Assembly (NCBI RefSeq): GCF_027533645.1
Contig: NZ_JAQAGY010000004.1
Span: 372,001-436,000 of the forward strand
Direction of reading: 5' to 3'
DNA: 64,000 nucleotides
From: Paenibacillus caseinilyticus
Lineage (GTDB): Bacteria; Bacillota; Bacilli; Paenibacillales; NBRC-103111
A program made the translations under genes and the position numbers. Positions 40,601 to 49,700 of this stretch are shown one piece after another. The number at the start of each line of letters is the position of its first letter. Position 1 is the first letter of the stretch. The notes below the pieces were generated by a model. It was not told the DNA's origin. It saw only the letters and a program-made list of their open reading frames with translations, and ran no database searches.

Positions 40601-43600
40601 GGCGCGATCCATACGATATGATCCGCAGGCCCGAAGGCAGCGAGCTTGCGGGATAGGGCTGCAATCGAATCGCCAGGCTCCACGCTCAAGTGCTCCGCCT
40701 GGGAATAGATGGCCTGCAGCGCTTCCCGCTGGCTCCCGGTTCCGCCAACGACCAGCACCTTCTCCTGAGGTTGCGGCATTCTGCCCCCCATCGCGGCAGG
40801 CACCGGCTCCCATACCGGACTGAGCAGCAGATTGCCCACAGGAGGCGGCGGCTGAACCGCTGACGAAAGCCTGTTATTCTGCCCGCTCCGCTCGGAGGGC
40901 TCTCCCGCCAAGGTTCGCAGCGAGAAGCCTCTCATCGACACACAAATCCGTCCCTCCTCGTCGCACAAATCAATATCGAGCTTGAGGGTCTGCCCCTCGC
41001 TGCCTGAATCTACCCTATGTCCAAGGCCCGTTGTCCGGATCCAAGCCCACATCCGGGGTGCACATCTGCCCAGAATGTCGATTTCCTGCAGGGCGAACGG
41101 CATCACGGGGTTTCTTGGCCCCTTCCCCGCATTCGGCTGCAGCAGCAAGGTAGCCTGCAGGGCGGAATCCATCAGCGCCGGGTGCAGCACATAATCCTCA
41201 AGGGTCGACAATACACTCATGGGCAGCGACAGCTTCGCCAGGACCTGGTTGGATCCTGTATACACCGCTTCGACGCCCCTGTGGCCTGGGCCGTAGTTCA
41301 TGCCCATCGCTTGGAACGTATCATAGAAGGGCCCGGCAGCAACCGAAGATTCCCGGCACTGGATTTGAAGTGCCTCCAGATCCAGTGTCTGCCGCATGAC
41401 GCTGCCGCGTACCCGCTCGGCCCGGCCCTTGCTGAAGAGAGCCGGTTCTTCCCCGTCTGCCGGCATGCTGATCAGCTCGTAAGCGATCCCGCCTTGCTCC
41501 TCCAGCTTCAGCCGGATCTGCAGTGCAGCCGGCTCCTCCGTGACGGCGAAGGGACGTACCCACGCCACCTGCTTCAGCCGGAGGTTCGTATGGAGCTGTT
41601 CCTGCTTCTCCCCTTCGGACTCCTCCAGGGCAGCCCGCGCCATCTCCAGATAAGCCACGCCCGGCAGGATCTTCCGGCCTTGGATGACATGGTCGGCCAA
41701 GAAAAACTCTTGCCCGGTGAAGGTGCTCGTGAACCGCTGCTCCAAGAAATTCGAGCGGTTCTTGTGCAGCAGCGGATGGATCCTATCGGATTCAAGCGTA
41801 CCGGAAGGCCGCATGCCGAACGATGCCGCTGCGTCTGCCGGAATCCAGTAGCGCTCTTTGGCAAATGGATAGGTAGGCAGGCTGATCCTGCGCGGCTTCC
41901 CCTCCCCGTAGAGCATCTGCCAATTCACGTCGGCCCCTTGTGCCCACTGCTCTGCGAGAGACTTCATTTCACTGAGGGTCATTCGGCCAACGGTCATCCG
42001 GTTGTCGTCCGCCGGATGTTCCGCTCCCGCTTTCGACTGCTCTTGCGCAGCGGACCTGAGCCCCTTGGCATTCCCTTGGAACCAGCCTTGGCCGCCCTCT
42101 GCGCCTTGGAGGAAATCTCTGATCCGGGAGATCAGCTCATCTGGAGAGTTCGCCAGGAAGACGACCCTGGCATCCATGGCCTCCCGCCCCACCTGGAGCG
42201 TATAGGCCAGATCCTCCAGCAAGTTGTCCCCGCTCTCATCTTCCTGCGGTGTCTCGAAGCCCGCACCCGTATGTGCCGCAGCGTAACCCTGCAGGGCCGG
42301 ACGGTGATGGCCCCATAGATAGGCTGCCGCGTCCGCGACCGAACTCCAATGAACCCATACGCCGGGCTCCAGGTCCACACGGAACACCTCTTGGAGGTTC
42401 TCCACCAGCTCGCGGACGTGAACCGGTTCGATGCCATAGTCGCTCCAATCGTCTGCAATCTCCAGCGCTTCTGCTTCGACATGGATGACGGCGGCCAGCA
42501 GGGAACGGAGCTTGAGCTGCAGTTGTCTTTGTGCTTCCGCTTCCTCCCCCGCCTTCCTGCCGGCAGTTTCCTCGCGAACCGCAGGAAGCGCGGCTGCCCC
42601 TTCGAGATAAAGGAGCAGCTTCCGGGCATATGCCTGCAGCCGGTCCGCATTCCGTGCGGAGAGCGGGACGATCACCGGACGCTGCTCCGTGTATCCCTGA
42701 CTTTCGGATCTCCCGTTCCTGGAATGACGCTCGGCTGTGTATTCTTCCAGGATCAGATGCGCATTGGAGCCCGTCGCCCCAAAGGAGCTGAGACCGGCCC
42801 GCCGGGGGATCTCGGCTTCCCGTCCGTTCGGCGTCATACGCGGCTGCTTCCACTCTTCGGCCGTGCGCTGAACGAAGAACGGAGAATTCTGGAAGTCGAT
42901 GTACGGATTCAGCTCTTCCGAATGAAGCGAAGGAACGAGCTTCTTATGATACAGCTGCAGCGCCGCTTTCTGGAGGCCGATCACCCCGGCGGCGGACTCG
43001 GCATGCCCGATATTGGATTTGACGGACCCGATCGCGCAGAACTGCTTGTCCCCCGTACGGCTGCCGAAGGCTTTGACCAGCCCTTCGATTTCGATGGGAT
43101 CCCCGAGGGAGGTCCCCGTTCCATGGGCTTCGACATAGCCGATCGTCCGCGGGTCCACGCCCGCTCTCTCCAGGCAATCCGTGATGACCTCCCCTTGCGC
43201 CACAGGGCCGGGCACCAGGATTCCGCTGGCCGTTCCCCCATGGTTGACGCTGCTGCCTTTGATCACCGCATAGATCCGGTCTCCATCGGCCTCCGCCTTG
43301 CTGAGGGGCTTGAGCAGAACGGCCGCAATGCCTTCAGCCGATACATAACCGTCCCCGCCGCTGCCGAAGGTCCGGCAGTGTCCGTCGCTCGAATGCATCC
43401 CCCACAGGCCGTAGGTCATGTATTTGGCCGGATGCAGGGATAGGTTCGCTCCTCCCGCCAGCGCCACCTCGCTTTCGCCGCGCCGGATGCTCTCCACCGC
43501 CAGATGAATGGCGGTCAGAGAGGAAGAACACAGCGTATCGACCGTCATGCTGGGCCCATGAAAGTTGCAGGCATACGAGACGCGGTTGGCAATAGGCCCG

Positions 43601-45384
43601 CTGTGCAAGGACAGCGGCACGGCCTGCCCCTGGGATAAGGCATCGGCCCCTACCAGGGTGTAGTCCTTGTGCATAACGCCGGCGAATACGCCCACATCCC
43701 TTCTGCCACTGCTCCCGCGGGGCTGAACCAGGGTGCGGGGCGTATAGCCGGCATCCTCGATTGCTTCCCAGCACGTCTCGAGGAACAAACGCTCCTGCGG
43801 GTCCATCGTCTCAGCTTCCCGGGGGGAGATCCGGAAGAACTTCGGATCGAAGGCATCCGGATCGTCAATGAATCCGCCCCACCTCGACATCGGTTTCCCC
43901 GAAGGGGACGCGAGGCCCTCCAACTGTTCCGGCGCCCAGCGGGAGCTTGGAATTTCGGTGATGCAGTCCTTCCCTTGAAGCAGGTTATTCCAAAAATCCC
44001 CGAGGCTGTCTGCCTTGGGATAGCGCCCGGCCATCCCGATAATGGCAATCTCTTCACCGCGGGCCGCAGGTACGGTAGATGCCGTAGGTGCGAAGACCGG
44101 CGGCTCCGTGTTCCCTTCATTCCCAGGCTGTGGAACTTCATGGGTGAGCTCACCACTCGCTTCCTTCTTCTCCCCCTGACGGAAAGCGGACGCGTGGTTC
44201 TCCAGTAAATAAGCGGCCAGCTCCTCGATCGTCGAATACTCGAAGAGCAGCGTCGGAGATAAAGCGATGCCGATGCGGTCTTCGATGACTCTGACCATCC
44301 CAAGCAGACCGGGCGAATCGAGTCCAAGCTCGTAATAGCCGGCGCGCGAATCGATATCTGCAGGCGGCATCCCTAGGCGCTCCGCCATCAGCTCGCGCAG
44401 GAAGGACCTGGCGCTAGCGGTGAGCGAAGATCCGCCTTGATCCACGTCCACACCGTACCGGTTGTCGTGCCTGTCACCAGACGTACTGGCCCTATGGACT
44501 GCCTCAGCCGGGGCAGCAGTCCCCGGCGTCTCAGCGGCTGCCTGCTGCTGAAGGAGTCCCGCTTCGCGGACAAGCTTCCCGGCAAAGCGGGTCAGCTCGG
44601 CGATTTGATGTCCCGCCGCATTGAAGAATTCCATTGTCCAGTAGATGAGTTCTTTTCTAGGCAGCACGGAGGCCTTGCGGATTCGGGTGAAGCAGCGCTC
44701 CTGCAGCAGCTCGGCGGCGCGGAAGCTCTCATAGAACAAGGGCAGGAAGAGACGGGGCTCCTCTTCGGCCGGCGGAGCGAACAGCCTGCCGGAACCTACG
44801 CCGCTGCCGTCGATGAGCACCGGATGAAACATAAACTGCTGCGCGGAAGGACTCGCCTCCTCGCCCAGGGAGACGTCCATCCATAGCGCCGAGCCGGACT
44901 CGTAGATCTGTCCCTGAGCCCGCATCCATCCGGTATGGACCAACTGCTGGCGGCTGTACTGCTCATAGGCCTCCGACAGATCGTGACTGCCGGCGGCCGA
45001 ATGCCGAATCCCGCTAAGATCCAGCCGCTCCGTATAGACGGCAGGGGCTGTACGGTGCATCTGCGCCGTAACATACAGGGTCACGCCGCCGGTATCCGGC
45101 ACTCCTCCGAGCATCCGCTGTCCTTCTACACGAATATCCCAGGAGTCCGCCGAGGTTTCCTTGCAGCTTATGGCAAGCTTCAAGGAAGCGCCCGGGGTGA
45201 CGATCAGCGGCTGATAGATGCTCAGCTGCCTCAGCTCCAGTGTCTTGAAGTCATAGCCGTGCTTTCGGAACACTTGAAAGAGGATATCGATATAGGCCAA
45301 ACCGGGCAGCAGCTGCTGCCCGTGCACCCTGTGGTTCGCGATCAATGGATTCTTGTCCGACAGGTCAAATGTTTCGCGGATCAT
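34963..45384 (-). CDS. Trans-AT polyketide synthase PKS2 (modules 3b-5a, with C-methyltransferase)
   Basis: This is a 3473-aa protein. Domain order with approximate residues: DH3 8-285 (acts on module 3, whose KS0 is on PKS1), ACP3 320-397 (Ser about 357); KS4 443-884, degenerate ACP-like domain 947-1025 nested in the post-KS linker, DH4 1199-1492, KR4 1537-1954, C-methyltransferase 2004-2362 (VEIGAGTGGTS SAM motif, NVLHATRN), ACP4 2427-2505 (Ser about 2465); KS5 2571-2988 and an inactive DH5* 3179-3457. It ends there, with the KR and ACP of module 5 on PKS3. ATG 45382-45384 is preceded by AGGAGGGG, which overlaps the PKS1 stop region (11-bp gap), and its stop overlaps the PKS3 start. Strict co-translation is therefore likely. 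It uses malonyl-ACP supplied by the AT-ER protein. Confidence 0.95.
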   Translation of the reverse strand: MIRETFDLSDKNPLIANHRVHGQQLLPGLAYIDILFQVFRKHGYDFKTLELRQLSIYQPLIVTPGASLKLAISCKETSADSWDIRVEGQRMLGGVPDTGGVTLYVTAQMHRTAPAVYTERLDLSGIRHSAAGSHDLSEAYEQYSRQQLVHTGWMRAQGQIYESGSALWMDVSLGEEASPSAQQFMFHPVLIDGSGVGSGRLFAPPAEEEPRLFLPLFYESFRAAELLQERCFTRIRKASVLPRKELIYWTMEFFNAAGHQIAELTRFAGKLVREAGLLQQQAAAETPGTAAPAEAVHRASTSGDRHDNRYGVDVDQGGSSLTASARSFLRELMAERLGMPPADIDSRAGYYELGLDSPGLLGMVRVIEDRIGIALSPTLLFEYSTIEELAAYLLENHASAFRQGEKKEASGELTHEVPQPGNEGNTEPPVFAPTASTVPAARGEEIAIIGMAGRYPKADSLGDFWNNLLQGKDCITEIPSSRWAPEQLEGLASPSGKPMSRWGGFIDDPDAFDPKFFRISPREAETMDPQERLFLETCWEAIEDAGYTPRTLVQPRGSSGRRDVGVFAGVMHKDYTLVGADALSQGQAVPLSLHSGPIANRVSYACNFHGPSMTVDTLCSSSLTAIHLAVESIRRGESEVALAGGANLSLHPAKYMTYGLWGMHSSDGHCRTFGSGGDGYVSAEGIAAVLLKPLSKAEADGDRIYAVIKGSSVNHGGTASGILVPGPVAQGEVITDCLERAGVDPRTIGYVEAHGTGTSLGDPIEIEGLVKAFGSRTGDKQFCAIGSVKSNIGHAESAAGVIGLQKAALQLYHKKLVPSLHSEELNPYIDFQNSPFFVQRTAEEWKQPRMTPNGREAEIPRRAGLSSFGATGSNAHLILEEYTAERHSRNGRSESQGYTEQRPVIVPLSARNADRLQAYARKLLLYLEGAAALPAVREETAGRKAGEEAEAQRQLQLKLRSLLAAVIHVEAEALEIADDWSDYGIEPVHVRELVENLQEVFRVDLEPGVWVHWSSVADAAAYLWGHHRPALQGYAAAHTGAGFETPQEDESGDNLLEDLAYTLQVGREAMDARVVFLANSPDELISRIRDFLQGAEGGQGWFQGNAKGLRSAAQEQSKAGAEHPADDNRMTVGRMTLSEMKSLAEQWAQGADVNWQMLYGEGKPRRISLPTYPFAKERYWIPADAAASFGMRPSGTLESDRIHPLLHKNRSNFLEQRFTSTFTGQEFFLADHVIQGRKILPGVAYLEMARAALEESEGEKQEQLHTNLRLKQVAWVRPFAVTEEPAALQIRLKLEEQGGIAYELISMPADGEEPALFSKGRAERVRGSVMRQTLDLEALQIQCRESSVAAGPFYDTFQAMGMNYGPGHRGVEAVYTGSNQVLAKLSLPMSVLSTLEDYVLHPALMDSALQATLLLQPNAGKGPRNPVMPFALQEIDILGRCAPRMWAWIRTTGLGHRVDSGSEGQTLKLDIDLCDEEGRICVSMRGFSLRTLAGEPSERSGQNNRLSSAVQPPPPVGNLLLSPVWEPVPAAMGGRMPQPQEKVLVVGGTGSQREALQAIYSQAEHLSVEPGDSIAALSRKLAAFGPADHIVWIAPMGTSLSVTDERLIEEQEYGVLACFRLIQALLAAGYASRSLGWTLVTFQALSLNSSDPVHPAHASLHGLFGSMTKEYPQWSIRIADLEETGEWPLAGLLALPADRRGHPWVFRRGEWYRHQLIPVTAPEDAQKMGTLYQQGGVYVVIGGAGGIGKAWSEYMIRTYRAQIIWIGRRPIDAGIRSELERLGQLGPPPRYIAADAAEPLALENAYRTIKQDHARVNGIVHSAMVLTDIPLSELSEDQFRAGLAAKVETSVRMAQVFAGERLDFVLYFSSLISFIKNAGQSPYASGCTFKDAFAHRLSREWACHVKVMNWGYWSSEEAAASESVQQLARIGLGLIEPPAGMQALETLLSGPLDQLAMLHTTKPLPVEGMNTNDRLHIRPAEGSFPMRGILKRLPDKGPALRRIKERSSGPQQELQDLLCRLLLAELWAMGLGRSTSKEIGELQAAAGIRDRHGRWLAESVRVLAEHRFLVADEYSFGIRGGAHPQHPDTLWKEWEQKRSLWNGDASLRPWMRLAESTLRSLPDILTGRKLATDVLFPNSSMERVEGIYKNNPVADYFNEVLADMLLAYIEQKLEENPDASIRIVEIGAGTGGTSSLLFEKLKPYRAQIGEYCYTDISKAFLLHAERVYGPDNPYLTYKLYNVEEPSTGSQGPSGEFDIAVATNVLHATRNIRHTMRHAKRLLKPAGMMLINELSDNRLLTHLTFGLLEGWWLSEDEGVRIPGSPGLYPDAWRRVLEAEGFSPVLFPAQDAHDMGQQIIAAGSSGVVRTQVKAAKEGGAEKSKASGPAVSHSASSHPAVTGPAVTEAAQPKVRPVREAVHADAGMTDSLLEDHVRMTILKKLSEALKVDPGEIDHEESFSDYGLDSIIGVNLVQVLNQALSIELDTTSLFDYSSVDRLSAYILSEHRESAAEALAGRYPSALVDEAPAVLRIEQEKVSWTEEPAAKSSSDKELRIGEHSAAAPRPSSPDVTKEPIAIIGMSGRFAQSDSLRELWQHLAEGAELIGKSPRWDLSDYYPEGGTCCDRGGFVEDIDRFDPSFFHINALEAGCMDPQQRLFMEEAWKALEDAGYAGVRMKDRRCGVYVGCLGGSSDYARLLGEQAPPQAFWGNAGSVIPARIAYYLDLQGPAIAVDTACSSSLVAVHLACQGLWAGETGMALAGGVFVQSTPWYYLSTNKAGMLSPTGHSYTFDERADGFIPGEGVGVLVLKRLSDAQRDGDPIHGVIRGSGMNQDGTTNGITAPSAASQERLECSVYDAFGIDPGGIQVVEAHGTGTKLGDPIEYQAISRAFRRYTDKTAFCAIGSIKTNIGHAAHAAGVAGIFKILLSMKHKMIPPTLNYKKGNPNIPFDGSPFYVNTELRPWETEPQEPRRAVVSSFGFSGTNAHIVLEEAPEAIRTHARKHGYLMVLSARTPEQLRQMVLQWIGFGEENRELDCGDVSYTLLLGRKPFPCRLACVVSGLDEFAGLLRQWLERGRIPQVYVADRPDPDRREQPSLRRYGDQCIRESQAAAGSEYLELLSTAAELFVQGYSLVFEELFADGRYRVVSLPTYPFADERYGVPADKTVQAPARDKKPGELPAVLHPLLHRNTSDLTGLRYSSVFSRGGFRLSPYSDRELGAAAGLALLEMAHAALQHSGGPFADGKGTRLRQVAWGSLQGLRREALTLHIELLPEPGAAVAYEIYSGSEAEGDEPVIFSQGRAEAASSPAQRLDLAGLRSSYDRVAVESGSGFARVDYPEIQQLYAGQDQVLAKLQVPAIPADSLQGWALQPSSAAALLQVSACLLTSGSLPAAGLPEVLPYSLEEMDVYGACPSEGWAVVRYKGWSKEEHSLRVFDIDFCNEEGVVYVRLRGLAVRMPQPKGPRALLPATPLGEVTV
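37870..44056 (-). other. PKS module 4: KS4-[ACP*]-DH4-KR4-cMT4-ACP4
   Basis: KS4 is intact (DTLCSSS, EAHGTGT). DH4 is intact (HVIQGRKILP, HPALMDSALQ). KR4 has GGAGGIG and a Tyr in SPYASGCTFKD, with Cys where YAAAN-type KRs have Asn, a pattern typical of KRs paired with a methyltransferase. The cMT would add a methyl at the alpha carbon. The predicted product is an alpha-methyl-alpha,beta-unsaturated thioester. Confidence 0.87.
42310..42545 (-). other. Degenerate ACP-like domain inside the KS4-DH4 linker
   Basis: About 80 residues align with the ACP fold (LKLRSLLAAVIHVEAEAL, then VRELVENLQEVF and SSVADAAAYLWGHH), but the DSL motif reads GIEPVH. Asp is Glu and the phosphopantetheine Ser is Pro (CCG at 42424-42426, residue 987). 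It interrupts the linker that elsewhere runs unbroken from LSAK to LAYTLQVGREAM. Confidence 0.8.
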
Positions 45385-46770
45385 GTTCTCCCCTCCTATC
45401 CCAGTGTTTCCCAGATCATCGCTGGGGTTGTGCCAGCCGCAGCGCCGACAGGTTCAGCATACGCTTCAGCTGTTATCCGCCCTATCGGCTTCCGCTGCAG
45501 GAACGGAACTGGAAGCGGCTGTCTGACCGGCCTGCCGGTTTCCGGTCCCATTCCCTCTTCCACGATCAAATGGACGTTGGTCCCTCCGTCAGCAAAGCAG
45601 TTGACCGCTGCCGCACGCGGCGCGCCACTGCTGTTCCACCTGTCCGCAGCTCTGCTGAAGTAGAACGGCGAAGCCGCCAGATCATAGTGCGACATCGGCT
45701 GCTCAGCGGAAATAAAGGGAACGAACTGCCCGTGCCGGAGCATGAGGACGACCTTGATGAAGCTCGCTATGCCTTCCGCACAGAGCGGATGCCCGATGTT
45801 CGGCTTCATGGAGCCAAGCCCCAGTGGAGCTCCTCCCATGGAGCGGTAGACGGCTTGAATAGCTTTGAGCTCCAGCATATCGGTGACTTCCGTACCGGAG
45901 CCGTTGGCTTCGACGTACTGAATCTGCTCCGCTCTACGGCCGCTCCTGCGCAGTGCGGTCTCCATCACTTCCCTCTGGGCTTTCACATTCGGAGAAGCCG
46001 GACCGGCTGTCCTGCCGTCGTTATTGACGGCGATCCCGCTGATCACAGCATAGATACAGTCCCCGTCCGCTATGGCCTGCTCTTCGGTCTTCAACAGGAC
46101 CATACCGGCCCCTTCGCCAGGCACAATGCCATCCGCCCGTCCGTCGAAGAGGTGGAACGCCTGCGAGCTGCTCAAGATGCCCCGCTGCTCGAAGATGCCG
46201 TGAGAGCCTGGCGTCGTCAACAGACTCACCCCGCCGACGATGGCGGATTCGATGTCGCCGCTGAGCAAAGCCTGTACGGCCATCTGCATGCCGACGAGCG
46301 CCGACGAGCAGGCCGTATCCACAACGACGCTCGGCCCGCGCAGATCGAAGAACTGCGAGATATTCGCCGCCAGATAGTTGGGCCCGACCGCGACAATCGG
46401 ATTGCGCGCCTGAAGCAGGAGCTCCCGCTCCGGCCGGTGCTGGCTCCGGGCGCCCAGGTAGACGCCGACCGCTTTCCCTTTGACCTCCTGCGAGGTATAC
46501 CCCGCATGGCACAGGAGCTTCAGGGTCTCCTCCAGCGCCAGCAGCGCCTGCGGGTCCATGGCCTGGGCATCCGATTCCGGGATGAGGAAGTACGACGGAT
46601 CAAATCCCGAGATATCTTCCAGCACCCCCGCATAATAAGGCGTCGGTCTCCCCCACCGGCTGGCAGGTACTTGGCGGATCGCCGACCGGCCTTCGGACAG
46701 CAGCTCCCAATACCCATCTAGCGAATCGGCCCCGGGGAAGCGGCAGGACAGCCCGACCACCGCAATGCGT
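44195..46770 (-). other. PKS module 3, split across PKS1/PKS2: KS0 | DH3-ACP3
   Basis: KS3 keeps Cys (DTACSSA, about PKS1 residue 2971), but the catalytic His of HGTGT is Asn (EANGSGT, Asn codon 45903-45905, residue 3106). This marks a non-elongating KS0. PKS2 opens with a DH (HRVHGQQLLP intact; FHPVLIDGSG, so Asp is kept) and ACP3. Preceded by KS2-KR2-ACP2, this is the layout of a dehydrating bimodule. Confidence 0.85.
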
Positions 46771-49700
46771 GCAGAGGCAGCTTGTTCGTGCTTAGGCACC
46801 CCAACACGACTCTCATAGGAACGGATCGGATCAAAGACCAGCGGAGCCGCCTGTGCCTGTGCCTGTTCCTGGATGTGATCTTGATGTAGAGATTCCGCTC
46901 CTCGAGGTTCAACGGGGGAGTCCAGAAGCTCCGCCATCGCAGCCCCATGCGTGTCGACAAGCCAAGCCGAGAGCGATTCAATACTCGGATATTCGAAGAG
47001 CAGGGTTGGCTCCATCTCTTCGTTCACCTGCTCGTTAATCTTGCGCAGCATCTGGACCAGCATGATCGAGTCAACGCCGTACTCCTGGAACGTCGTCTCC
47101 GTATCAAGCCTGGCGGCGTCGATTTTGAGCTCTTCAGCCAGAAGATCCGTGAGCCAGGCCTGTGTCCTCGCCGGCAGGCTGCCTGCTGGCTGCCCGGAGC
47201 CCCTTCCTGCCGATTGCGCAGGCTGAGGCCGGTGGCCCTGCTGCCGCGTCTCCTGCGCTTCGAACTGCATCAGCTTCCCGGGCTTCCATTGATCCGCGTC
47301 AACGACGGCCGGCAGCACCACTGGGTGGAGCTCCCCTGCGAGAAGCTGATCCAGCAGCTTCAGCCCTTCCTCATTCGTCATGCTGAGCAGACCGGTCCGC
47401 TCATACACCCGGCTTCGGACTTCGCCCATGCCGGTATCTTTCCAGCTCGGCCACTGAATGCTCACGACAGGACTCCCAGATCCGAGGGAAGCGCTGAAGT
47501 AATCCATATAAGCGTTCGCCGCCGCGTAGTCGCTCTGTCCTGCACCGAGGCCGGGAAGAATGGCCGATACCGAGGAGAAGAGAAGGAACCACTGCAGGGG
47601 CTCTCCCTTCAGGCTCTGGTACAGAACGCGGAGTCCCGGGATTTTCGGGTTCCAGACCTCGCGGATCCCCTCCTCCGATTTGCGGATAAAGGCCGGATTC
47701 TGCGTATCCATAACCCCCGCACAATGAATCACGCCTCCGACCGGACCGAGCGTGCCCGTCATCTCTGAGACAGCCCGGCGCACGTCCTGTTCATTCGTCA
47801 GATCAACTGCGAGCGTGATGACCTGCGCTCCGAGGCTCTCCAGTGCCTGCATGTCCTGGATCTTCCGCATGGTTGAAGCCGGATGCCCTGCGGTCTCGTT
47901 CCACGTCTCCCGAGGGGGCAGAGCCTCCCGGCCCGTCAGCACCAGCTTCCTGACGCCGTACTTCTCCACGAAATGCCGGGCGCACAAATAACCGATCCCT
48001 CTGGTCCCCCCGGTAATCAGCAGCGTATGCCCTTCGGGAAAATGACGCGCCGGTACCCGGCCGACTCCAGCCGGCAGCTCCTTCAAATACGCTCGGTAAC
48101 GCACGCCGCCTCGGAAGATCACCTCGGCATCCGGGCTGTCTGTCCGGAATTCGCCTGCGATCTGCTCCGCCAGCGTATCCAGGTCTGTAGAAGCGGATAC
48201 ATCCACATGACGGGATTGAAGGCGGCCGTATTCGCTCTGCAGCATGCGGTACAAGCCGGCACGCTCGGCGCCGTACAACGAGGAACCGCTGGCCCCGTCC
48301 GAAGCGAGGGCTTCGAGGTCCTTCGTAACCCCGAGCAGCATCAGGCCATCCCGCGGTCCATGTTCGATGAGCTTCTGGAGCCAGGTCAGCCAAGCCGTTC
48401 GTTCCGTACTCCACTCGCTGCAGCCCGCCAGATCGATGCAGCCCTCATAGGACGGCCAGTCTGTATCCGTGCGGGCGAGCAGCCTATCCATATCACCCAC
48501 ATCGATCATCTGGGTATTGGCAAAATGTCTGGATACCGTGACGGCCAGCTCCAGGGTAGCTGGAGTCATCAAGATGGCAATCGTACGGGACACGCTGCGG
48601 GATAGAGCTGCCGGAGCCGGCTCCCACTGTTTGGTGAGCATGCACGTTCTGCTGCGAAGAGGCCCCATCTCCCGCTGAGGATGCGAAGGGCGGTCTTGCT
48701 TCGCGTACGCGTGTACCGCTGACGCCGAACCCGGTGACATCGGCGTAAGATCGAAGTCCGGCGCCCAGCAGCGCTCCTTGGCGAACGGATAGACCGGCAG
48801 GCTCATCCGGCGCGGCTTCCGCCCGCCGTACAGCCCGCTCCAATCGACGCTCAGCCCCTGCACCCAGAGGCTGGCCAGCTTGGCGTACTTCCCGCGCTGC
48901 ATCCACTTGGCCAGGGCCTCCTGCAGCTCTTCGTCCCGGGCAAATACCGATAAGGCTTCTTTGCTCCGTTTGACCTGACCGACATACAGATCCTCCATCC
49001 CGCCCCGGCCTTCCACAAAGCCGGTCAGCTTCTCCTCGAGCTCCTTCATCGTGGAGGCCAGGACAGCCAGCCGCTCTTCCATCGCTTCCCGCCCGAGCTG
49101 CAGCGTATAAGCGATATCGGTCAGGCGTTCATCCCCCCACTGCTGCAGGCGGATCTCCGCCAGCAGGCGCTCCGCCTGCTGATGGAGCTGCCCGGCGCTC
49201 TTGGCGGACAGCACGATGATGGCCGGATTCGGGCCGGGAGTACCCGAGGCGCAGCCGCTGTCCGGTCCATCGTATTCCTGAATAAGGATGTGGGCGTTCG
49301 ATCCGCCCGCGCCGAAGGACGAGAGCCCGGCGATTCTTGGATACTCGCGGGATTGTCCGTCGATATTCAGAAGCGGCCGATTCCACGCTGCAAGCTCCTG
49401 CTGGACCACGAACGGCGTAGCCGAGAAGTCGATCCGGGGATTGAGCACCTCTGAATGCAGGGAGGGCACGATCTGCTTGTACTTCAGCTGCAGCAGCACC
49501 TTCGTAAGCCCAGCGATGCCCGCCGCACTTTCGCAGTGCCCGATGTTCGACTTGGCCGAACCGATAGCGCAGAACTGAGTGTCCTCCGTGTACCGCCGGA
49601 AGCTGTTCGTCAGGCCTGCGATCTCGATCGGGTCGCCGAGGGAAGTACCTGTGCCGTGCGCTTCCATATAGCTGATCGTCCGCGGATCGATTCCCGCCTC

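Noticed and set aside
44540-45384. The first domain of PKS2 as a pyran synthase instead of a dehydratase
   Set aside because: Its HxxxGxxxxP motif and HPxLxD Asp are retained, and it directly follows a KS0, as expected for a dehydrating bimodule. A pyran synthase cannot be ruled out but has no positive support.
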